A stretch of 64,000 bases of DNA from Lasiosphaeris hirsuta (lineage: Eukaryota; Ascomycota; Sordariomycetes; Sordariales; Lasiosphaeriaceae), in assembly GCA_030549175.1 (NCBI GenBank), contig JAUKUA010000006.1:4402001-4466000 (forward strand), read 5' to 3'. Shown here piece after piece: positions 57,963-64,000 of this stretch; positions within the stretch are counted from its first letter, which is position 1, and the number at the start of each line of letters is the position of its first letter. The notes below the pieces were generated by a model that was not told the DNA's origin, made no database searches, and saw only the letters and a list, made by a program, of their open reading frames with translations. Position numbers and translations under genes: made by a program.

Positions 57963-59717
57963 ATGCCCGCACCCGAATGGAGCAACATCCGGCCGGCAGT
58001 TCTGGTGGGCGAACCCGTCTACTCGAGCGAGGATGGCGAGGGCGAGTCGGGCTTCTGCTCCATGTCGCTGGCCTTCAGCGTGCCCCTAGAGCACCATAAA
58101 CCGGACCGCAAGACCGACACGCTGAAGCTGCACGCGACGCTGGTGTACGCCAACTATGACCCCGACAGCAACACGCCGGGCAACAACGAGGCGGTCAAGG
58201 ACTGGGCCATCAAGCGGCGGGCGGCGCAGTGGCACAAGATTGTGTGCCGCAGGCCCTTCATGCTGTACCTGTGCGGCGGGCCCGGCGACGGCAACAACCA
58301 CCGGCGCGTCCCCGGTCTGAACCGCTGGGCCCTGGACCAGGGGTACCAGGTTCTCTACGTCGACTACCGCGGGACGGGCCGCAGCCGCCCCTTCATCGAC
58401 AACGCCCACCTAAGCGAGATCGGCTCGTCCCCTGCTGACCGCGCCGCCTACCTCGCACTTTTCCGCCAAGACAACATCGCGCGCGATCTCGAAGCCATCC
58501 GGCTGTGCCTGTGCCAGCTTCTGTCCGACATGTCTCACTCCCCGCTACCAGGGCCCGCCGCCGCCCGCACAACGTCCGTCCTGTCGGCGGTCAACGTGCG
58601 CCCCAAGAATCTGGTGAGATGGACCCTCGTCGGCCAATCCTTCGGCGGGTGGATCGCCCTGACCTACGCCTCCTTCCTGCCCTCCTCCCTCGCCGCCATC
58701 TACCTCACCGCCGGCCTAGCCCCCATCGGGCGCTCCCCGCGGGAGGTCTACGCCCGTCTGTACCGGCGCGTGGCGGAGCGCAACGAGGCCTACTACCGCA
58801 TGTTCCCAGACGACGTCGACCTGGTCCGCAAGATCGCCGTGCACCTGTACTACCACGCGCCCGGCCCCAGCACGCGCGAAGACGGCGGCGGGTACTCGTA
58901 CCGCGTTGAGGGCCACAGGGGCAAGCAGCGGCTGACGGCGCACATGTTCCTGACGCTGGGGCGGTGTTTCGGGTCCATGCCCACCATTTGTACTACAGAG
59001 ACCGGGGAGGAGGAGGAGGAGGAGAAGAAGAAGAAGAAGAAGAAGAAGAAGAAGCTGAGGCCGTTTCAGCGGGTGCACGCGCTGGTGGAGCGCATGGCGG
59101 CGGACATTGCGAGCGAGGGCGTGTTGAGCGAGGAGACGGTGGCCGAGTATGCGGCGATGCACACCAAGGCCAGGGAGGGCGGCCCGCCGTGCGCCGGGTT
59201 CCGGCTGCACGAGCGGCCGCTGTACGGGGTCCTGCACGAGGCCATCTACTGCCACGCGCCGGGCGTGGCGGCGGGGTGGGCGGCGCGGGACGTCGGCAGA
59301 GCTTATGATGGCGGCGAGTTCTCGTGGCTGAGGAATAGTTTCGAGGGGAACCCGGCCAAGGGCGGGCGCTTGTTCTTCTCGGGCGAGATGATATTCCCGT
59401 CCATGCTGGCGGCGGGCGGGTCGTCGCTGAGGGCCTTTCGCGACGCGGCCGAGGTGCTGGCGCAGAAAGACGACTGGCCGGCCCTGTACGACGAGCAGCA
59501 GCTGTCGGCGAGGAACAGAGTGCCGATGCGCGCGATCGCGTACAAGGACGACATGTATGTCGACTTGGACCTGTCGCGCGAGACGGGGGCCAAGATTCGA
59601 AAGTGCGTCGTCGTCGACGCAAAGGAAGGGTGGGGGCACGGGGCCATCAAGGAGGAGGACAAGTCGGACCAGGTGCTGGAGATGCTGTTTGGGCCCAAGA
59701 CTCCTTCGCGTAGGTGA
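57963..59717 (+). CDS. Proline-iminopeptidase-like alpha/beta hydrolase (S33)
   Basis: 584 residues from ATG 57963. The frame is open to 57606, but the upstream part is read through an A20 run and is not family-like. The oxyanion loop is LCGGPGDGN near residue 104, the GRGxSxx-like strand is DYRGTGRS near 135, and the nucleophile is Ser226 in VGQSFGGW. A charge-relay Asp lies in AYKDDMYVDLD and the His in GWGHGAI. The family removes N-terminal Pro or other residues from short peptides in the cytosol. Residues 349-364 are a pure E6K10 run coded by a GAG/AAG trinucleotide tract in the lid region between the core halves. An intron in that place cannot be excluded, but the frame is continuous. 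Confidence 0.85.
   Translation: MPAPEWSNIRPAVLVGEPVYSSEDGEGESGFCSMSLAFSVPLEHHKPDRKTDTLKLHATLVYANYDPDSNTPGNNEAVKDWAIKRRAAQWHKIVCRRPFMLYLCGGPGDGNNHRRVPGLNRWALDQGYQVLYVDYRGTGRSRPFIDNAHLSEIGSSPADRAAYLALFRQDNIARDLEAIRLCLCQLLSDMSHSPLPGPAAARTTSVLSAVNVRPKNLVRWTLVGQSFGGWIALTYASFLPSSLAAIYLTAGLAPIGRSPREVYARLYRRVAERNEAYYRMFPDDVDLVRKIAVHLYYHAPGPSTREDGGGYSYRVEGHRGKQRLTAHMFLTLGRCFGSMPTICTTETGEEEEEEKKKKKKKKKKLRPFQRVHALVERMAADIASEGVLSEETVAEYAAMHTKAREGGPPCAGFRLHERPLYGVLHEAIYCHAPGVAAGWAARDVGRAYDGGEFSWLRNSFEGNPAKGGRLFFSGEMIFPSMLAAGGSSLRAFRDAAEVLAQKDDWPALYDEQQLSARNRVPMRAIAYKDDMYVDLDLSRETGAKIRKCVVVDAKEGWGHGAIKEEDKSDQVLEMLFGPKTPSRR
59006..59054. repeat. Coding trinucleotide tract (GAG)n(AAG)n
   Basis: Six GAG followed by ten AAG codons inside the S33 hydrolase gene, giving E6K10. 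The reading frame is kept. Confidence 0.9.
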
Positions 59718-60121
59718 GATGTCGTTGGGGGGCTGGGCACGGGAATCAATCGAGGTTGGGCATTGCATGTATGAGTGGAGCAGCAGGTGGCGCAAAGGTG
59801 GACTTGGGGGGAATTTTAGGTAAAAAGAATCATATTTTCGCCCCCATCTGGGCCCCCCCCATCTGGGGAAGGACCCACCAAAGCCAGGAAAACTCGACAA
59901 GGCGGCCTGAGTCGGCTTCCCATCCCTCTCTTTCCTGCAACCAAAGGGGGGCAAACCAAGTTTGTTGCCTGCAATTGTTTGTTTTTCTCGATGCCTTTGC
60001 GGCATTCGCATTGTACGTGTCGTGATACCACCCCGTCCCACCCCCAATCCAACAGCGCGCTCCCTCCCTTCCCTTCTCGACAACTCAATTGCTTTTTTTT
60101 TTTCTATTTTCTGCTCATGTG

Positions 60122-60129
60122 TGACGTCA
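60122..60129. promoter_or_regulatory. CRE-like palindrome TGACGTCA
   Basis: A bZIP-type 8-mer lies 150 bp upstream of the amino-acid transporter start. A bZIP regulator acting here is only an inference. Confidence 0.35.
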
Positions 60130-60158
60130 TTGACACAGCTACCCGAGACACGAGGCGG

Positions 60159-60269
60159 TGATCTCCCCTGATCCCCCTGATCTCTCTGATCTCTCTGATC
60201 CCTCTGATCTCTAATCTCTGATCTTTTCTGGTCTCTTTTTTATCCCCGATCTCCCCTCTGATCTCCGAA
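60159..60269. repeat. CTGATCTCT-type array in transporter leader
   Basis: About ten units of 9-11 bp, most with a TGATCTC or TGATCCC core, end 11 bp before the transporter start codon. All are pyrimidine-rich apart from the GA. Confidence 0.85.
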
Positions 60270-60279
60270 TCTGGTCGCC

Positions 60280-62055
60280 ATGTCCAACATCCACACGCCG
60301 TTGTTGCGCGAGGCTGAGGTCGTCGCCGACCACCTCCCCGCTGGGTACACGGCCGAGTTCGATCCCAAACCGAGCAGTCGAGATGCAAGCCGAAGCCGTG
60401 CCACGAGCCAAATCCGCCACGCATCGACATCGACCACGGCCGTCAACACACCGGCCGTCGACGAGTCCGAGTCTTCGCTGAAACTGCAGGGCGGAGACAT
60501 GCACCGCGACCTGTTCAAGATCGATGCCGCCGTCCGCGCCCAGACGCACAAACGCGCCGCCACCTTCCATAACCCGCGAGAGTTTGAGCCCGAGTTCGAT
60601 TCCTCCCTGACCGTCCGCAGCCACGTCGCCCCTGGCGGGTTCCGCCGCGCTTTCCTGCGCCAGGCCCATGGCCACGACTTTATAGCTGCGCGACTACCCA
60701 TCACCCGCGACTTTGTTCAGTTCCTCGACCTGTACGGAGACTTCGCCGGCGAGGATCTTGCCGATTCCGACGAGGAGGCCGTCTCGGATGTGGAGGATGA
60801 GGCCGCCGAGCCCGACGAGAGGACCTCCCTGATGGGCCGCAGAGCCAATAACCGCGCAGCGCGAGCCGCCAGGTCGGGCAACGCTGGCACCGCCAAGACC
60901 TTTTTCACCCTGCTAAAGGCCTTTGTTGGCACCGGCATCATGTTTCTGCCCAACGCCTTCAGCAACGGCGGCATCCTCTTCTCGTCGCTGGCCATGGTGG
61001 CTGTCGCGGTGGTCACCATGGTTGCCTTCCACATCCTCCTGCGGTGCAAGGCGCAATACGGTGGCGGCTACGGCGAGCTGGGCCAAAACATCTTTGGCCC
61101 CGGCATGCGAAGCCTCATCCTCGCCTCCATCGCCCTGTCCCAGCTTGGTTTTGTCTGCGCCGGCATCGTGTTTGTGGCCGAGAACATGCTCACCTTCTTC
61201 CGCGCCGTCACCAACGGCAACAGCCCTGTGTCGACCAACGGCCTCATCGCCATCCAGGTCGTCCTCCTCATCCCCCTCGCCTGGATCCGAAACATCTCTA
61301 AACTAGGCCCCGCTGCCATGATCGCCGACGCCTGCATCTTGTTTGGCGTGGCGTACATGTACAACTTCGACTTTAGCACTCTTGCGTCGCAGGGCATCCA
61401 CGAGTCCGTGGTCCTGTTCAACCCTGAGCGGTACACGCTGATGATTGGCGCCTCCATCTTTGCCTTTGAGGGCATCGGCCTCATCCTTCCCATCCAATCG
61501 TCCATGGCCAAGCCCGAGCAGTTCGAGCCGCTCCTCGGCGTCGTCATGATCGTCATCACCGTTCTCTTCACCTCTGTTGGTGCGCTGTGCTACGCCACCT
61601 TTGGCAAGCATACTGAAGTTGAGATTATCAACAACTTCCCCCAGGCCAGCAAACTGGTCAATGCGGTGCAGTTTCTGTATTCGGTTGCCGTGCTGGTTGG
61701 CACCCCCGTCCAGCTCTTCCCCGCCCTCCGTATCATGGAGGGTAAGATCTTTGGCCACAGGTCCGGCAAGAAGAGCCTGCGCACCAAGTGGACTAAGAAT
61801 GCATTTCGCGTTGCGTGTCTCGCCGTGTGCGGCCTCATCTCCATCCTCGGCACCGGTAACCTTGACAAGTTCGTGGCCCTGATTGGCTCCGTTGCTTGCG
61901 TGCCCCTCGTCTATGTCTATCCTGCCATCCTCCACTACAAGGGTGTTGCGACGACGAGACAGGCCAAGATGGGCGACATGGCCATGATTGTTTTGGGTAT
62001 TGCGTGCATGATCTACACCACCACTGTCACCATTATCGAGAGTTTTCTGCGGTGA
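60280..62055 (+). CDS. Vacuolar amino-acid transporter, AVT3/AVT4-like
   Basis: A single exon of 591 residues. The first 200 residues are hydrophilic and end in an acidic block (DSDEEAVSDVEDEAAEPDE), as in fungal AVT3/AVT4 proteins. The Aa_trans domain begins at AKTFFTLLKAFVGTGIMFLPNAF and shows about ten hydrophobic helices, for example GILFSSLAMVAVAVVTMVAF, LILASIALSQLGFVCAGIVF, LMIGASIFAFEGIGLILPI and FLYSVAVLVGTPVQLFPAL. The family exports neutral amino acids from the vacuole. A GTGAGT donor and an AG acceptor just after FLR would allow a short C-terminal extension; I kept the TGA at 62053-62055. A bZIP-like site and a CTGATC array precede the gene. Confidence 0.9.
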   Translation: MSNIHTPLLREAEVVADHLPAGYTAEFDPKPSSRDASRSRATSQIRHASTSTTAVNTPAVDESESSLKLQGGDMHRDLFKIDAAVRAQTHKRAATFHNPREFEPEFDSSLTVRSHVAPGGFRRAFLRQAHGHDFIAARLPITRDFVQFLDLYGDFAGEDLADSDEEAVSDVEDEAAEPDERTSLMGRRANNRAARAARSGNAGTAKTFFTLLKAFVGTGIMFLPNAFSNGGILFSSLAMVAVAVVTMVAFHILLRCKAQYGGGYGELGQNIFGPGMRSLILASIALSQLGFVCAGIVFVAENMLTFFRAVTNGNSPVSTNGLIAIQVVLLIPLAWIRNISKLGPAAMIADACILFGVAYMYNFDFSTLASQGIHESVVLFNPERYTLMIGASIFAFEGIGLILPIQSSMAKPEQFEPLLGVVMIVITVLFTSVGALCYATFGKHTEVEIINNFPQASKLVNAVQFLYSVAVLVGTPVQLFPALRIMEGKIFGHRSGKKSLRTKWTKNAFRVACLAVCGLISILGTGNLDKFVALIGSVACVPLVYVYPAILHYKGVATTRQAKMGDMAMIVLGIACMIYTTTVTIIESFLR

Positions 62056-62661
62056 GTTTTGCTGAACTGTCGTGCATAGACATCTGATAGAGCATTTGGG
62101 CCGGCCCATCATTTACAAGCCCATATAATCGAGTTATTGAAGTTTCGGTTGTGCATTGCGCTGTACACTGCTGCCCTTTGTTGCATTATCCCATCCATCC
62201 CGGCCTGGGTTGCTAACAATAGAATCGCCATCTTTGTCTTCTCCGTAGTCTGCCGAATTGTCCTCGGGGATTCCGAGAGCCCGAGGTCCAACTTTGAACT
62301 TCCGTATTCTGCTGGTGTTCTGTTTTCCCCGTGTCCACGCATCCGCCGTTTGAAGTCTTCACGGTTGTTTGAGATGCCTTACCTTGATCGCAGCTTGATG
62401 CATGTTACCCAGTGGTTTCGAGATCCTGCCGTGCTGCGTAGGTGGGAACTTGATGATTCGAGGGGTCTTGGGAATTCCAAGCCGTTCTTTATCTCGTCGA
62501 GACGCGCAAAACCCTATTGTTAGGGTAAAATAAGAGCATAAAGAGTGGACCTGACGCTACGTCTTTGATTGTCCGTATATAAGGTGGTTATTGGGATTGC
62601 TACCTGGTGTTTGGCTCTCTGGACATGAAAGTTGTGAAACATTTTGAATTTAAAGCAAAAC
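62056..62661. other. Intergenic, no gene seen
   Basis: 600 bp including the transporter's 3' UTR. A 128-codon frame at 62137-62523 starts with TTG and has no domain. Confidence 0.45.
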
Positions 62662-64000
62662 ATGTCTTCCTTCATAGTACCTCTCCCGATGAGCAGCCCA
62701 CCTGGTATGCTCTCTTGCACCCACGTTCTTGCAATAATGCTGACTTTTATGTCTAGTACCCAGAGACCCGACCGAGCTAGCGAGGGACGGGCAGAACTCG
62801 GAACTCAACCAACAACAAAGACCCGACGACGAGCCTAGGGCCAATCCCCGCAACCAAACTGAGAAGCCAGGGAGGGGGCCATGACAATCGGGGACCACTC
62901 CCCGAGCATGACAGCTCAGCGGCTGCGGCTGGAATTTCAGGAGCCTTGCGTGGGGCCAAGAACAGGAAAGATGAAAATAACGCACTTGCAAAATATCTAG
63001 AAAACGAGCTTCACGACCTGGAGTTCTATGTACACCTCGATAATTCAGGCTTTTGGGAGGACCCTGATGTCGATGACAGCCTATACAAGCGGGCAACGCC
63101 CAAAATGTCGTCCGAGCCGGGCCGTCACGCCCAGGAAACCGAAGAGACAGGTCCGGGCAATCTCCCCTCCCACGTCGTACATCAAACCAGTGGCAGCAGC
63201 TTACAACCCAGCAGAGAAGAGTTTAGCCTAGAGTCCTTGGCCAAGGCCTTGCCTAGTGCCCAGGACGATGGAAGAGGGAGACAACCACGGCAGCATCACG
63301 CGAGAAGGCTTTCGCAACCAACCCCAGACCTAAGCCCGACCCCAGACCAAAGCCCCACTCGCCAACATGAAGTCCGTCAAGTAGGACCCAGGGCACACAG
63401 AGGCTGGCGACCCCGCAAGTCATCGCTAGCGCGTGAGACTCTCAGAAACTCGTATAATTATCAAGTTGAAAAATCGACGAAAAGAAACAGAACATCCGAC
63501 TTTGTCCTTCTTAGCGAAGCTCCCAAATTTTGGGTGCCAGACCCGGAGCCCCGACAGGCGGACTCACTCGCATCAATAAGACTGCGGGAACCGACGCCGG
63601 ATTCAGTTACCGGCCGACGGGTAGAATCACTCGCATTGATAAGACTGCGGGAACCGACGCCGGAATCGGTTGCCGATACTACCTTCAACGTCAGCCCGGC
63701 AGCCAGCCTGAGCAGGTCACAATCTCCTCGGGCTCCTAAACGGCCTCTGCCCGGCCAGGAGAAGTCCGAGGTTGAACAAGGGGGTCTAAACCTTGAATGG
63801 ATAAGTCCAGAGCTGAAAGCGATTGTGGATCCCCTATGGCCCCATCGTCGTAATCCCTATGCCACCTTCCCCCAGCCGCAGCCGCCGACGCAGTCTCAGT
63901 TCAGATTCAGACCCCCCCCTCTCGCACTACTACCCGCCTCACCCACCGTCACGAACAACCAACTTCCTCGTCCCACTGCCACCTCCCTCGGATCGGAGTC
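62662..64000 (+). CDS. Unknown repetitive protein, partial, runs off the window
   Basis: A frame without stop runs from 62786 to the right edge (over 400 codons). It encodes a hydrophilic, Pro/Arg/Ser/Gln-rich product with segments such as KYLENELHDLEFYVHLDNSG and a duplicated block, DSLASIRLREPTPDSV / ESLALIRLREPTPESV, near 63561-63668. Codon use is less GC-biased than that of neighbours. The 5' end is unclear. A plausible first exon, ATG 62662-62704, splices (GTATGC ... GCTGAC ... TCTAG) to 62757, but that frame ends at TGA 62882-62884. It would meet the long frame if the G5 run just before (62875-62879) had one G fewer. Alternatively translation starts at ATG 63105. No known domain is recognised. 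Confidence 0.5.

Larger units (their letters stand above)
59718..60279. other. Intergenic and leader of transporter gene
   Basis: 562 bp. It contains a perfect TGACGTCA at 60122-60129 and the CTGATC array. No gene is seen. Confidence 0.5.

Noticed and set aside
62137..62523. 128-codon ORF with an apparent hydrophobic start
   Set aside because: It begins with TTG, lies in the 3' flank of the transporter gene and shows no domain.

Overview
This window looks like nuclear DNA of a filamentous ascomycete, most likely a Sordariomycete. The protein-coding genes are GC-rich and spliced with short introns of about 50-130 bp (GTRNGT donors, CTAAC/CTGAC branch points). They include fungus-specific families: HET-domain, Zn2Cys6 regulator, DUF4360 and YukJ/DUF2278 with a lamin-tail end. 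Intergenic DNA is full of microsatellites and of C/G homopolymers 11-23 bases long. There is no sign of operons, rRNA genes, CRISPR arrays or an intact transposon.

Left part (1-24 kb), in order: a secreted DUF4360 protein (-); a Cys-rich single-pass membrane protein (-); a sugar-lactone oxidase broken by a 16-bp tandem duplication (-); a 5.2-kb gene-poor stretch holding a possible HET-protein relic; a secreted NTF2-like protein (+); a large coiled-coil protein (-); a 1,192-residue HET-domain protein (-); and a YukJ-type protein (-).

Middle part (24-43.5 kb): two genes of the non-phosphorylating L-rhamnose pathway lie next to each other on the minus strand, L-rhamnose 1-dehydrogenase (LRA1) and L-rhamnonate dehydratase (LRA3). 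About 3.7 kb beyond them is a Zn2Cys6 regulator (+) that could control them, though this is only positional inference. Then follow a secreted HD-domain protein (+), a membrane-anchored TAP-like serine peptidase (+), a two-exon gene for a 71-residue Cys-rich protein (-) that simple ORF calling misses, and a Ure2-like glutathione transferase (+).

Right part (43.5-64 kb) is mostly housekeeping: MAD2 (+), converging on a UBP14/USP5-type deubiquitinase (-) with an apparent 1-base frameshift in a C6 run, and the divergently transcribed Fe-S scaffold ISU1 (+). After these come a nuclear-looking protein with a degenerate 2OG-oxygenase-like domain (+), a 4.9-kb repeat-rich desert, a proline-iminopeptidase-like hydrolase carrying an E6K10 run (+), a vacuolar amino-acid transporter (+), and a repetitive unknown ORF that runs off the right edge.

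The most unusual non-genic signal is a dispersed repeat family of about 150-250 bp, all in one orientation, at about 21.1, 30.1, 39.6 and 41.9 kb. It carries a conserved 5' block and an AT-rich 3' part that in one copy is a tandem array of about 41 bp. I did not find a convincing new multi-gene system. The best candidates for follow-up are this repeat family, the small Cys-rich gene and the two frame-disrupted genes.
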